From Alkalicoccobacillus porphyridii (lineage in GTDB: Bacteria; Bacillota; Bacilli; Bacillales; Bacillaceae_D): a stretch of DNA of 64,000 bases. The stretch covers positions 1-64,000 of the forward strand of contig NZ_VLXZ01000011.1 in NCBI RefSeq assembly GCF_007293315.1. Reading direction: 5' to 3'. The position numbers and the translations under genes were made by a program. Each line of letters opens with the position of its first letter. Within the stretch, counting starts at the first letter, position 1. Below the pieces are notes generated by a model, which was not told where the DNA came from, did no database searches, and worked only from the letters and a program-made list of their open reading frames with translations. Shown here one piece after another: positions 1-8,691 of the stretch.

Positions 1-220
1 GACATCGAAGTGGTGGTTTTCCACTTCGAGGGCTGAGGCCGTTCCCGCGGAAAGCGTAGGGTTCTCCTGTAGCGGCGTCATTCAGCTCATTTTTACATGA
101 CTTTTTCAGTGGTGTTGAATAACGGGCAGGGTTGAACTGAACTAGCGTAGCTAGTTTAGTTCAACGCTAGCCCTAGGAAAGCGTGCCAGCCATCCCGGGA
201 GCGACAGACGAAGCAGCACA
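1..220. repeat. Dispersed structured intergenic repeat, copy 1
   Basis: This non-coding, GC-richer stretch is one of about nine related copies in the window (others near 7.0, 13.5, 20.6, 21.1, 29.7, 34.8, 35.1 and 35.3 kb). Two hairpins are visible. Hairpin A has 9-bp arms at 5-13 and 21-29 with a 7-nt loop. Hairpin B has 16-bp arms at 131-146 and 150-165 with loop GTA and a single G.T pair. The block around 30-115 is nearly identical to 35319-35402 and, inverted, to part of 13540-13620. It may continue left of the window. Function unknown; no ORF covers it convincingly. Confidence 0.75.
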
Positions 221-260
221 AAAAATAACACACCTAAACAAAAGGTGTGTTATTTTTTTG
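221..260. terminator. Bidirectional intrinsic terminator
   Basis: A perfect 12-bp stem (arms 224-235 and 243-254) is followed by a T run on the plus strand and preceded by an A run, so it could stop transcription from either side. It separates the dispersed repeat from the DeoR-type regulator gene. Confidence 0.8.
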
Positions 261-323
261 TGTTTACTTATGTTTGCTTTTGTTCGATAATAGAAAATAG
301 ATCAAACTAAAAGGAGAATGGAG

Positions 324-1082
324 ATGCTATCGTTAGAACGCCATGAACAATTATTAGGTTATTTAAATGAACATAAAGCACTCAAAGTATCCGTCGTAAG
401 TGAACTACTAAAGGTAACAGAAAAAACCATTCGTCTCGACCTTGAAGAACTCGAAAAGAGAAGCCTGTTACAAAGAGTACATGGCGGAGCTGTCTTAAGA
501 TCAGACGATAACAGCCTGTTCCCAGAGAAGAAAAGACAATCGAGACATCAAGATAAGAAGAAGTTAATTGCTCAGAAGGCCTTAGCGACTATACAGCCAC
601 AAGAAGTCATATTATTAGACGGAGGTAGCACAACCTATGCTTTAGCTGAGCTATTAGGTGAATTCCCCGTAACCGTCATTACAAATGATATTGAAATTGC
701 ACATAACTTATACGCTAAAGAAAAGGTTCAGTTAATGATGTTAGGCGGTTCACAGCTTGGAGCAACTACCTCATTATTTGGCAAACAAACACTAGAAGCC
801 CTCTCTCAAATATATGTTAGTCGCTTATTTTTAGGAGCTACAGGCATTTCAATTGAGCATGGATTAACGGTACTTAATAGTTTCCATTACGATTGGAAAA
901 GCTCGGTCATTGGACGAGCGAAGCATGTTTGCCTTTTAGCAGACTCAACAAAGTTTGAACAGGTAGGATTAATGAAGTTTGCAGGAATTGAAGACATTGA
1001 TGAACTGATTACTGATTCAGAGCTGGATCAAAGGATTCAACATCAATTGGCTCAGACAACCATCTCCATCACGATCGCATAA
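324..1082 (+). CDS. DeoR-family transcriptional regulator
   Basis: A 252-residue DeoR/GlpR-type sugar-metabolism regulator. An N-terminal winged helix-turn-helix (about residues 5-58, containing VTEKTIRLDLEEL and the family-typical HGGAV) is followed by a DeoR C-terminal sensor domain that normally binds a phosphorylated sugar (DGGSTTYALAELL near 100). The upstream ATG at 318 lies only one base after AAGGAG (311-316). The ATG at 324 is correctly spaced and gives the usual family start, so I chose it. The gene stands just before uxaC and the galacturonate genes, so it may control them, but the ligand cannot be read from sequence. Confidence 0.88.
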   Translation: MLSLERHEQLLGYLNEHKALKVSVVSELLKVTEKTIRLDLEELEKRSLLQRVHGGAVLRSDDNSLFPEKKRQSRHQDKKKLIAQKALATIQPQEVILLDGGSTTYALAELLGEFPVTVITNDIEIAHNLYAKEKVQLMMLGGSQLGATTSLFGKQTLEALSQIYVSRLFLGATGISIEHGLTVLNSFHYDWKSSVIGRAKHVCLLADSTKFEQVGLMKFAGIEDIDELITDSELDQRIQHQLAQTTISITIA

Positions 1083-1088
1083 ACAGGA

Positions 1089-1117
1089 TTGTTATGAAAA
1101 CGGTATCATGATATAAT
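1089..1117 (+). promoter_or_regulatory. uxaC promoter with embedded cre site
   Basis: TTGTTA (1089-1094) and TATAAT (1112-1117) are separated by 17 bp, a good SigA promoter. The spacer contains TGAAAACGGTATCA (1095-1108), which matches the Bacillus CcpA consensus TGWNANCGNTNWCA at every position. A CcpA complex bound there would block RNA polymerase, so uxaC should be glucose-repressed. Seen: the motifs. Inferred: the repression. Confidence 0.7.
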
Positions 1118-1196
1118 CAAACCAAATCGAACGTAACCGAACAAATATGCGACCTGCACCTAGAATGCGTTCAACTATCTAAAGGAGCGATTACGT

Positions 1197-2615
1197 ATGC
1201 TTACGACAGGAAAAGCGTTTATTCACGATGATTTTCTTTTAACAAATGCACCGGCCAAAAGACTGTATCACGAATTTGCCAAGGATAAGCCAATTCTTGA
1301 TTATCATTGTCACGTATCTCCACATGAAATTGCAGATGACCGTCGATACAATAATATCTCGGAGGTATGGCTACACGGAGATCATTATAAGTGGAGAGCG
1401 ATGCGCGCACTCGGAATCGACGAAGACTATGTAACTGGTAATAAGAGTGATAAAGATAAGTTTTTAAAATGGGCAGAGGCTGTTCCTCACACGATGGGTA
1501 ACCCTTTATACCACTGGACGCATCTAGAGCTAAAGCGATATTTCGGCGTCGATGAGCTATTAAATCAAGATTCTGCAGAGCGAATTTGGACTGAGGTTAA
1601 TGAAAGATTACAAGATAAAGAGATGAGCACAAGGGGCATCATTGAGCAGTCGAATGTACATGTAATTTGTACAACGGATGACCCAATTGACTCTCTTGAA
1701 TCACATAAAAAGCTTGCAGCAGAATCCGGGAATTTTAAAACCAAGGTATATCCAGCCTTTCGTCCTGATAAGGTACTAGCTATCACCACGGAGCCATTCC
1801 TTAGTTATATTAAGAAGCTAAGTGAAGCTAGTCAGGTAGAAATTACCTCGTATCAACAGCTACTGAAAGCTTTGGAAGAAAGAGCCGACTTCTTCCATGC
1901 AGCGGGATGTCGACTTTCAGATCATGGAATTGACACGGTACCATATAAGCAGGTGACGGAGAGTGAAGCAGCTAATGTTTTTGAAAAAGCCTTAAACGGT
2001 AGTAACATCACTGCAGATGAAGAGCTTTCCTATCAAGCCTACACGATGCAGTTCTTGGGTCGTTTATATCATAAGCATGGATGGACGATGCAGCTTCACT
2101 TAGGGGCGGCTCGTAACAATAACAGTCGTATGTTTAAGCAGCTAGGTGCTGATACTGGTTTTGACTCTATGGGTGATGCCCCTATAGCTGAGTCGCTGAA
2201 TGGCTTTTTGAATGAATTGGAAAAGACCAATGAACTTCCTAAATCAATCATATATACAGTTAACCCAATTTATAATGAAGTGATCGCAACAGCTATTGGG
2301 AACTTCCAGTCTAGTGGGACAAAAGGGAAAATCCAATTCGGTTCGGGTTGGTGGTTTAACGATCAAAAGGATGGCATGATTAAGCAACTGAAGGACCTTT
2401 CGAATATTGGCTTACTAAGCACGTTTGTAGGCATGCTGACGGACTCAAGAAGCTTCTTGTCCTATACGCGTCACGAATACTTCCGCCGAGTACTTTGTGA
2501 TCTTGTAGGTGGCTGGATTGAAGCTGGCGAAGCACCAGAGGATTACGAGTGGATTGGGCAAATGATTGAAAATATTTGCTACCACAATGCAGAACAATAT
2601 TTTGAATTTGCGTAA
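1197..2615 (+). CDS. uxaC: Glucuronate/galacturonate isomerase (uronate isomerase)
   Basis: A 472-residue uronate isomerase (EC 5.3.1.12) of the amidohydrolase-like UxaC family; the length is normal. It interconverts D-glucuronate/D-fructuronate and D-galacturonate/D-tagaturonate in the cytoplasm, the first step of galacturonate use. The metal-binding DYHCHVSP motif (about residues 35-42) and the typical C-terminal part (GSGWWFNDQ, LTDSRSFLSYTRHEYFRR) are clear. AAAGGAG at 1181-1187 is well spaced from the ATG. With uxaA and uxaB nearby it completes the route to 2-keto-3-deoxygluconate except for kinase and aldolase, which are not in the window. Its promoter carries a perfect cre. Confidence 0.96.
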   Translation: MLTTGKAFIHDDFLLTNAPAKRLYHEFAKDKPILDYHCHVSPHEIADDRRYNNISEVWLHGDHYKWRAMRALGIDEDYVTGNKSDKDKFLKWAEAVPHTMGNPLYHWTHLELKRYFGVDELLNQDSAERIWTEVNERLQDKEMSTRGIIEQSNVHVICTTDDPIDSLESHKKLAAESGNFKTKVYPAFRPDKVLAITTEPFLSYIKKLSEASQVEITSYQQLLKALEERADFFHAAGCRLSDHGIDTVPYKQVTESEAANVFEKALNGSNITADEELSYQAYTMQFLGRLYHKHGWTMQLHLGAARNNNSRMFKQLGADTGFDSMGDAPIAESLNGFLNELEKTNELPKSIIYTVNPIYNEVIATAIGNFQSSGTKGKIQFGSGWWFNDQKDGMIKQLKDLSNIGLLSTFVGMLTDSRSFLSYTRHEYFRRVLCDLVGGWIEAGEAPEDYEWIGQMIENICYHNAEQYFEFA

Positions 2616-2620
2616 ATTCG

Positions 2621-2652
2621 AACAGGTCTGCACAAGTGATTGCAGACCTGTT
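2621..2652. terminator. Stem-loop between convergent uxaC and pectate lyase genes
   Basis: A perfect 12-bp inverted repeat (2621-2632 and 2641-2652, 8-nt loop) sits between two converging genes. The T tract is short, but position and stem strength make a shared terminator likely. Confidence 0.65.
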
Positions 2653-2663
2653 TCGTCACTTAT

Positions 2664-3671
2664 TTAGTTAAGAATACGTTGCGGCCATTGTCCCGCCCAG
2701 GCATACCCATATCGGCGTTCCTGTTCAACTTCCATGATATCGTAGCGAACAATACCATCTCGACCCGAGAATATGGGTCGATTGGTTCCTATTTCATAGA
2801 ATCTGGCCCATGTATCAACACCAGCATCCTCAAAGAAATGCGGTTCGGTTCTTCGCTCGTATCTAGTATCTGTTAGTGTAGCTTCTTCAAACCAGTTGAG
2901 CGCATGATTTATGGCAGCTGTCACTTCAGGGGTTTGATCAGGTCGTGCTTGAAGCCATTCTACAACACTCACAGACTCATCTCCTGATATGGAGACATGT
3001 TCATAGGCTCTACCGGGCATCGGTTCATAGGTGTTGGGATCATGCTGCTGACACCATGCTGTGGGGGTTCCATCTACAACAATTTGCGAGGCGAGGATAT
3101 AGTCTAGTCCTTGATTAATCGCATGCTCAAGATCAGTTCGAAGCGGTTCATTCAGAAAATCACCATTAAAAGGTGCTTCTTGGTTTAACACTTGCTCTAG
3201 CAACTCAAGCACATTAATCATGGCCCGATCATTAAAGGTTACGTAATTTGAATACCATACAGAGCTGGTTGGATCAGATCCACGTTGGGGATAAACTTGA
3301 CGAATGCCACCGCTCTCATATTGCAATTTAAAGAGAAAGTCAATTCCTTGGTAAGCGCTATCTAGAAAACGCTGATCACCTGTTAATTGATAGGCTTCGG
3401 CTACAACCAGTATTTCAGAAACGGTTGCGTCATTGTCAACAGTACCAAGTTCTACACCGTTTTGTTCCCAGACGGATCGAGATTCACTACCGTTCCAATC
3501 ACGTGTGTAGATTTCAGGTTTGTCTTTTGTCCAACCACCGTGTTCCATTTGCCAAGTAAGTAGATGTTCAGCTTGAGTCACTACATTATTTGCTTTCATT
3601 TCAGAAGGATAAAACAATCCTGCAAGAATAAACACAACGAGAAGTGGAGAAAAGAGTTTGACCTTTTTCAT
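2664..3671 (-). CDS. Secreted pectate lyase, polysaccharide lyase family 10
   Basis: A 335-residue precursor. MKKVKLFSPLLVVFILAGLF is a Sec signal peptide with likely cleavage after about residue 27; the mature part is a PL10 (PelA-type) catalytic domain. Family hallmarks are the N-terminal QMEHGGWTK, TVDNDAT, GGIRQVYPQRG, YSNYVTFNDRAM and the C-terminal GRDG. PL10 enzymes split polygalacturonate by calcium-dependent beta-elimination outside the cell. The longer frame from 3716 is unlikely: ATG 3671 follows AGGAGT at proper distance and begins the signal peptide. The gene is divergent from uxaA and shares an intergenic cre, fitting a pectin-use locus. It supplies oligouronides; the matching uptake system is not in view. 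Confidence 0.92.
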   Translation of the reverse strand: MKKVKLFSPLLVVFILAGLFYPSEMKANNVVTQAEHLLTWQMEHGGWTKDKPEIYTRDWNGSESRSVWEQNGVELGTVDNDATVSEILVVAEAYQLTGDQRFLDSAYQGIDFLFKLQYESGGIRQVYPQRGSDPTSSVWYSNYVTFNDRAMINVLELLEQVLNQEAPFNGDFLNEPLRTDLEHAINQGLDYILASQIVVDGTPTAWCQQHDPNTYEPMPGRAYEHVSISGDESVSVVEWLQARPDQTPEVTAAINHALNWFEEATLTDTRYERRTEPHFFEDAGVDTWARFYEIGTNRPIFSGRDGIVRYDIMEVEQERRYGYAWAGQWPQRILN

Positions 3672-3784
3672 GTAAGCACTCCTTTTTAAAGTATTTACTT
3701 GCTGAGAAAGAAACACAGAATGTTCTAATGGAACAAGTACTGTCTACTATCATCCCTCCTAATCATTTGGATATATTCACAGAC

Positions 3785-3798
3785 AGAAAGCGCTTTCA
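3785..3798. promoter_or_regulatory. cre-like site between divergent pectate lyase and uxaA genes
   Basis: AGAAAGCGCTTTCA contains a perfect 12-bp palindrome (3786-3797) and deviates from the CcpA consensus at one end base. It lies about 110 bp from both divergent start codons and could repress both genes in the presence of glucose. Confidence 0.7.
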
Positions 3799-3903
3799 TT
3801 ATTAATTTTATATGGGTTTTTATAGTTAAACAATAGATAAAGGCAAGTTCATAGATTATATAAACTTGGGAAAAATTTTGAGAATTTGGAGAGGGGTAAC
3901 AAA

Positions 3904-5397
3904 ATGGATCATATTGTTGTACATGACCAGGACCATGTAGTTGTTGTGCTCAGAGATTACGAAAAGGGAGAAAACATTCAGCTTGAAGAGCAAACGATTA
4001 CTCTTAAAGAGGATGTAAAAAGAGGGCATAAGGTTGCACTCAAGCCAATCAAATCAGGTGATGCTGTTCATAAATACGGTTTCCCAATTGGCTTTGCAAC
4101 CGTTGATATTGAAGAGGGTACATGGGTTCATACTCATAACATCAAAACAACTTTAGAAGGTACGCTTGACTATAATACCTACCAGCCAATGGAAGAGTCA
4201 TCAAATACTCATAGTGAGCCTCAAGAGCGAACGTTTCAAGGCTACGTTCGTAAAAACGGCGATATTGGTATCAGAAATGAAATTTGGATAGTAAACACGG
4301 TTGGCTGTATTAACAAAACGGCAGAGGTTTTGGCTAAGCAAGGGGATCAAATGAATTTTGAAGGTGTGGACGCTGTGTCTCATTTTCCACATCCATTTGG
4401 CTGTTCGCAGCTTGGTGATGATCTGCATGCTACGCAAAAAATCCTTAGTAATCTCGTTGCTCATCCTAATGCAGCAGGAGTGCTTGTGCTAGGTTTAGGC
4501 TGTGAAAACAATTATATCGACGCGTTTAAAAAAGTCATTGGTGACTATGATGAGGACCGCGTGAAATTTTTAAGCGTACAGCAGGTGGAGGATGAATTAG
4601 AGGCAGGTCTTGAGCTTATTGAAGAATTGGCGGAATATGCTGCATCGTTTAAACGAGAGCCACTGCCCCTTTCAAAATTAAAGGTTGGATTAAAGTGTGG
4701 AGGCTCCGATGGTTTATCAGGTATCACAGCAAATCCTCTTGTTGGCGTGTTCTCTGACAAACTCATCGCTCATGGCGGCTCAACTGTATTAACAGAGGTT
4801 CCTGAAATGTTTGGAGCGGAAACGATCTTAATGGATCGGGCTCAGGATGAACAGGTGTTTAACGGCATCGTAGATATGGTCAACGGCTTTAAAGACTATT
4901 TCATTAAACATGATCAAGTTGTGTATGAGAACCCCTCCCCTGGTAACAAAGAAGGTGGGATTACAACGCTCGAAGAAAAGTCTTTAGGCTGTGTTCAAAA
5001 GGGTGGATTCTCACCGGTGGTTGATGTACTTCCGTATGGAGGAAGACTTAAGAAAAATGGTTTGAGTCTGCTTCAAGGTCCTGGGAATGATTTAGTGTCT
5101 GTCACGGCCTTATCAGCATCAGGTGCACATATGGTTATCTTTACGACGGGTCGAGGTACCCCATTTGGTGGACCAGTACCAACCATTAAAATGTCGACAA
5201 ATACGCCACTATTTGAGCGCAAGAAAAACTGGATCGACTTTAACGCTGGAGAGCTTGTGCAAGGTAAAAAAATGGAAGAGGTTTCTGAGGAGCTGCTTGA
5301 TTATGTCGTAGAGCTCGCCTCCGGGAATGTACGGACGCACAATGAAAAACATGGCTTTAAGGAAATCGCCTTATTTAAGGATGGCGTTATTTTATAG
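3904..5397 (+). CDS. uxaA: Altronate dehydratase
   Basis: A 497-residue UxaA-family enzyme (EC 4.2.1.7) that dehydrates D-altronate to 2-keto-3-deoxygluconate. The N-terminal SAF domain (about residues 1-80) precedes the catalytic part, which shows RKNGDIGIRNEIWIVNTVGC, a histidine/cysteine-rich SHFPHPFGCSQLGDD segment and GLKCGGSDG. An upstream TTG (3886) extends the frame by six codons, but GGAGAGG at 3888-3894 fits ATG 3904, which also gives the standard length. uxaB follows after 17 bp, so the two are co-transcribed. Uronate metabolism context agrees. Confidence 0.96.
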   Translation: MDHIVVHDQDHVVVVLRDYEKGENIQLEEQTITLKEDVKRGHKVALKPIKSGDAVHKYGFPIGFATVDIEEGTWVHTHNIKTTLEGTLDYNTYQPMEESSNTHSEPQERTFQGYVRKNGDIGIRNEIWIVNTVGCINKTAEVLAKQGDQMNFEGVDAVSHFPHPFGCSQLGDDLHATQKILSNLVAHPNAAGVLVLGLGCENNYIDAFKKVIGDYDEDRVKFLSVQQVEDELEAGLELIEELAEYAASFKREPLPLSKLKVGLKCGGSDGLSGITANPLVGVFSDKLIAHGGSTVLTEVPEMFGAETILMDRAQDEQVFNGIVDMVNGFKDYFIKHDQVVYENPSPGNKEGGITTLEEKSLGCVQKGGFSPVVDVLPYGGRLKKNGLSLLQGPGNDLVSVTALSASGAHMVIFTTGRGTPFGGPVPTIKMSTNTPLFERKKNWIDFNAGELVQGKKMEEVSEELLDYVVELASGNVRTHNEKHGFKEIALFKDGVIL

Positions 5398-5414
5398 GGA
5401 GAGGTTGATCGTAT

Positions 5415-6896
5415 ATGGAGTGGAATAGTCTCACAAAAGAATTCAGTACCAATCAGCAAGGTGGTGTTGTCAAAGAGACCATTGTACAAGTGGGAGAAGG
5501 GAATTTCCTCCGCGGATTTGTTAACTGGATGATTCATCAGTTACATCAGCAAGGACTTTATGAAGGAAAAGTCGTTGCTATCCAACCAACACCTCATGGC
5601 AAGGTTGTACCGAAGCTAAATGCACAGGATGGGCTCTATACTACCGTCTTAAGAGGAGTAGAGAATGGCGAAACTGTAAATGAGGCGGAACTGGTTGAAT
5701 CCATATCAAGAGGTATCGATCCTTATAACCATTGGCAGGAGGTTCTTGAGCTTGCTCGTTCTGCTGATGTTGAGTTTTTCTTTTCAAATACAACGGAAGC
5801 TGGACTCACCTATCAGAAAGAAGAGTATGATCATGCAACATCACCACTATCGTTCCCTGGTAAAGTCGTTGCTTTTTTGTATGAGCGTTATCAAACATTT
5901 TCCGGAGATAACTCAAAGGGAATTACGTTTATCCCATGTGAGCTAGTAGAAGGGAACGGGGATCTTTTAAAGGAAATCGTTTTAAAAATTATAGACGATT
6001 GGTCGCTTCCGGCAGAGTTTAAAGAGTGGGTCTTGTTGAATAATCGTTTTTGCAATACCCTCGTTGATCGCATTGTAACTGGTTTTCCAAGAGGGGAAGA
6101 AGATGTTTTCCGTGAAAGACTAGGCTATGATGATATTCTGCTTACGGTAGGAGAGCCTTATCATTTGTTTGTCATTGATGCTCCAGCAGAAGTTGCGGAG
6201 AAGCTCCCATTTCATAAAGCAGGACTAAACGTAAAGTGGGGCGACCCTGCTCCGTATCGTGATTTGAAAGTAAAGCTGTTAAATGGAGCTCATACCACAA
6301 TGTTTGCTGCGAGCTTTTTAGCTGGAGTCAACACCGTGTTTGAAGCGATGACAGATGAACAGCTCTCTGAGTTCACAAAACAAGCCGTTTTTCAGGAGAT
6401 CCTGCCTACCGTTGAGGCGGATCAACAAGAAAAGCAAGACTTTGCTGGATCCGTGCTAGAGCGTTTCAGTAATCCATTTATTGAGCATCAACTAACAGAC
6501 ATTGGTATGAATCCAGTGTACAAATTTAAAACACGGGTTGTGCCGAGCCTACTGGCTTATGTTGAGCAGAAGTCTGCATTGCCAGCTAAACTCACTGTCA
6601 GCTTGTCAGCACTGCTTGCCTATACAAAACCTGTGGAGAGAGATGGAGCCTTTTTAGCAGGTGATCGAGATGGAACACGCTATGTCATTCGTGATAACGA
6701 AGCCACGCTTGCGCTACTTGAGCAGGTATGGGGGCAATATAAATCAGCAGAGCTATCATTAGAGCAGGTTGTACAGCGCCTGCTAAGTGAAAAAGAGTTC
6801 TGGGGCACTGATTTAACAGAATTAACAGGGCTTGCTGAGCAAGTAGCAGCGGATCTAAAGCAGATTGAGGAAAACGGATTCCGTGCTTTGCTGTGA
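5415..6896 (+). CDS. uxaB: Tagaturonate reductase (altronate oxidoreductase)
   Basis: A 493-residue member of the mannitol dehydrogenase family, UxaB type (EC 1.1.1.58). It reduces D-tagaturonate to D-altronate with NADH, supplying the substrate of UxaA. The N-terminal Rossmann half begins with VQVGEGNFLRGFVNWMIHQL. The C-terminal half carries the family signature KVKLLNGAHT, whose lysine, asparagine and histidine are catalytic. The GGGAGAGG ribosome site is close upstream. It is the second gene of the uxaAB pair; a hairpin after the stop ends the unit. Confidence 0.95.
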   Translation: MEWNSLTKEFSTNQQGGVVKETIVQVGEGNFLRGFVNWMIHQLHQQGLYEGKVVAIQPTPHGKVVPKLNAQDGLYTTVLRGVENGETVNEAELVESISRGIDPYNHWQEVLELARSADVEFFFSNTTEAGLTYQKEEYDHATSPLSFPGKVVAFLYERYQTFSGDNSKGITFIPCELVEGNGDLLKEIVLKIIDDWSLPAEFKEWVLLNNRFCNTLVDRIVTGFPRGEEDVFRERLGYDDILLTVGEPYHLFVIDAPAEVAEKLPFHKAGLNVKWGDPAPYRDLKVKLLNGAHTTMFAASFLAGVNTVFEAMTDEQLSEFTKQAVFQEILPTVEADQQEKQDFAGSVLERFSNPFIEHQLTDIGMNPVYKFKTRVVPSLLAYVEQKSALPAKLTVSLSALLAYTKPVERDGAFLAGDRDGTRYVIRDNEATLALLEQVWGQYKSAELSLEQVVQRLLSEKEFWGTDLTELTGLAEQVAADLKQIEENGFRALL

Positions 6897-6910
6897 TCAG
6901 ATAGTTGATG

Positions 6911-6940
6911 GGCGGACATGGAGAATGTCCGCCTATTGTG
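6911..6940 (+). terminator. Stem-loop after uxaB
   Basis: A 9-bp perfect stem (6911-6919 with 6925-6933, loop 5) lies 14 nt after the uxaB stop. The following T tract is weak, so it is a probable rather than certain terminator. Confidence 0.55.
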
Positions 6941-7014
6941 TTGAGAGAAAAGGACAGCGTCCAAGTTTATATGTAAATAAGTCTGGAAGTTTTATGGATA
7001 GAGGGTTGCTCATG

Positions 7015-7136
7015 ATTTATTTCTTCGTCTGTCGCTCCCAAAATTGGGGGCACTTACCCGAGACAAGGTAATGAGCTAACCCGACTACGTCGATTTAGCT
7101 CATTGAACCTTTTTATCCCGCAGGTGTCGGCCCTTT
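7015..7136. repeat. Dispersed structured intergenic repeat, copy 2 (partial)
   Basis: It resembles 34775-34900, both containing the segment CATCCCGCAGGTGTCGGCCC apart from one base. Hairpin B is present with 15-nt arms at 7071-7085 and 7089-7103 but with two mismatched positions. It directly precedes the ACCAAGA-type array. No coding function seen. Confidence 0.7.
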
Positions 7137-7159
7137 AATGTTGTTAGCTTGTTTTTGGG

Positions 7160-7460
7160 TAGGCATTGATGAATATTTGCACGATAATAAGGACTTGATC
7201 TTGAAAAGACGCTTTACCAAGAAGGATAAGAGTGTAACCAAGTAGAACAGGCATCTAACCAAGAGCAAAAGTGCGTTACCAAGAAGAACTAGTTCTTAAT
7301 CAAGAGGTTTGGGCACGTAACCAAGAAAGAAGGGGCATTAGCAAGACGTTTTACCGTGTAACCAAGAGGATAGCTGAGATTACCAAGAAGAAAATAAAGT
7401 ACCAAGAGGAACTGAGACCTTATTAAGAAAAATGATCACTTTACCAAGACCGGTAACCTG
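7160..7460 (+). repeat. Degenerate ACCAAGA minisatellite array
   Basis: The core TAACCAAGA/TTACCAAGA recurs roughly every 20-26 bp through this stretch, with diverged sequence between cores and no higher-order unit that I can make out. No reading frame is conserved. It is the oldest-looking of four such arrays in the window (others near 20.8, 30.0 and 43.3 kb). Together with repeat copy 2 it fills the 700-bp gap between uxaB and the next gene. Confidence 0.75.
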
Positions 7461-7591
7461 GAGAGGAATTTACCGACTAACGATCTGACGAAATAAATGA
7501 CATAAACCCGACCATTTTCATTCCCCACCTTTACCTCAATGCAAATTCCGATTATACTAAAAATAACTATTATTTGGGAAAAGGGGTCTCG

Positions 7592-7771
7592 ATGGTGGAA
7601 CTTTTAATCTCTGTTTTTGCTCTTTTCTTCATTCTGTTGGCCTTTAACGCTTTTGGATATTTTGGTTTTTTAAGAGGAGAGAAGGGCGTGAGCAGTACAC
7701 GTTGGTTCACCCTGACTGTACTGCAAACCGTTGTAATTATCGGTATCTCTTCCGTCTTTAGGGTGATCTAA
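7592..7771 (+). CDS. Small two-span membrane protein, unknown function
   Basis: A 59-residue protein with two likely membrane helices (about residues 4-22 and 39-57) joined by a basic hinge (LRGEKGVSSTRW). The frame also opens at TTG 7574, but AAAAGGGG (7579-7586) fits ATG 7592. A strong terminator follows directly, so this is a compact single-gene unit. I do not recognise a family. The good ribosome site, tight terminator and helix pattern support it being real. Confidence 0.6.
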   Translation: MVELLISVFALFFILLAFNAFGYFGFLRGEKGVSSTRWFTLTVLQTVVIIGISSVFRVI

Positions 7772-7774
7772 ATC

Positions 7775-7812
7775 AAAAACTCCAGCTGCTCACTCAGTCT
7801 GGAGTTTTTTTC
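7775..7812. terminator. Bidirectional intrinsic terminator
   Basis: An 11-bp stem (7775-7785 with 7799-7809) flanked by an A run and a T run lies between the small membrane protein gene and the converging aguB. Confidence 0.85.
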
Positions 7813-7815
7813 ATT

Positions 7816-8691
7816 TTACCTATTTAATTCGCCATCATGTGTTGTTAAGACATGGTACAAATCAGGGCGGCGATCGCGGAACAATCCCCATTCTACTCGC
7901 TGTGCTTCAAGCGCTTTTAAGTCAAATTCAGCATACAAAATCTCTTCAGTATCTCTGCTGGCTTCTGCAAGGACCGCACCGGTTGGACCGGCAATAAAGG
8001 AGGAGCCATAGAAGGTGATGCTTGAATCGTCATCACTTTCTACACCAATTCGGTTAGAAGCGATAACCGGTACCAAGTTAGTAGCGGCGTGCCCAAGCAT
8101 ACAGGTCTGCCAGTGCTGCTTACTGTCTACTGTGGAATCTTCAGGCTCAGACCCAATCGCAGTTGGATAAAGAAGAACTTCCGCTCCTTGCAAGGCCATT
8201 GCACGCGCGGCTTCAGGGAACCACTGATCCCAGCAAATACCCACGCCAATTTTTCCTACCCGTGTATTCCATACTTTAAAGCCAGTGTCGCCTGGCGTAA
8301 AATAGTACTTTTCCTCATAGCCTGGACCATCTGGAATATGACTTTTGCGATAAACACCAAGAATCTTTCCGTCTGCATCAATCATCGCTACAGAATTATA
8401 GCGTGCATTGTTCTTCTTTTCATAGAAGCTAATCGGAAGGACAACTGCTAACTCTTTAGCAAGTTTTTGAAAATGAAGAATGGCTGGATTCTCTTCCACA
8501 CTGGTTGCATACGCATAATACATTGGTTTTTCTTTTTGACAGAAATAAGGAGTCTCAAAAAGCTCCTGAAGCAAAATAAGATTAGCGCCATTAGCTGCCG
8601 CTTCTCGCACAAGACGATCCGCGTTATGAATATTTGTTTGGATATCGGAGCTACAGCTCATTTGCGTAGCTGCAACGGTTATTTTAGTCAT
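7816..8691 (-). CDS. aguB: N-carbamoylputrescine amidase
   Basis: A 291-residue nitrilase-superfamily enzyme (EC 3.5.1.53) that hydrolyses N-carbamoylputrescine to putrescine, CO2 and ammonia. The catalytic triad is visible: Glu43 (LQELFE), Lys116 (YRKSHIPDGPGYEEKYYF) and Cys153 (GICWDQWFPE). The substrate-type motif after the cysteine and the normal length fit AguB rather than a generic amidase. Its ATG overlaps the stop of aguA by 4 bp (ATGA), so translation is coupled. Confidence 0.95.
   Translation of the reverse strand: MTKITVAATQMSCSSDIQTNIHNADRLVREAAANGANLILLQELFETPYFCQKEKPMYYAYATSVEENPAILHFQKLAKELAVVLPISFYEKKNNARYNSVAMIDADGKILGVYRKSHIPDGPGYEEKYYFTPGDTGFKVWNTRVGKIGVGICWDQWFPEAARAMALQGAEVLLYPTAIGSEPEDSTVDSKQHWQTCMLGHAATNLVPVIASNRIGVESDDDSSITFYGSSFIAGPTGAVLAEASRDTEEILYAEFDLKALEAQRVEWGLFRDRRPDLYHVLTTHDGELNR

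Noticed and set aside
1-220. Insertion sequence or transposase remnant
   Set aside because: No transposase coding trace, no terminal inverted repeats or target duplications could be identified in any copy.
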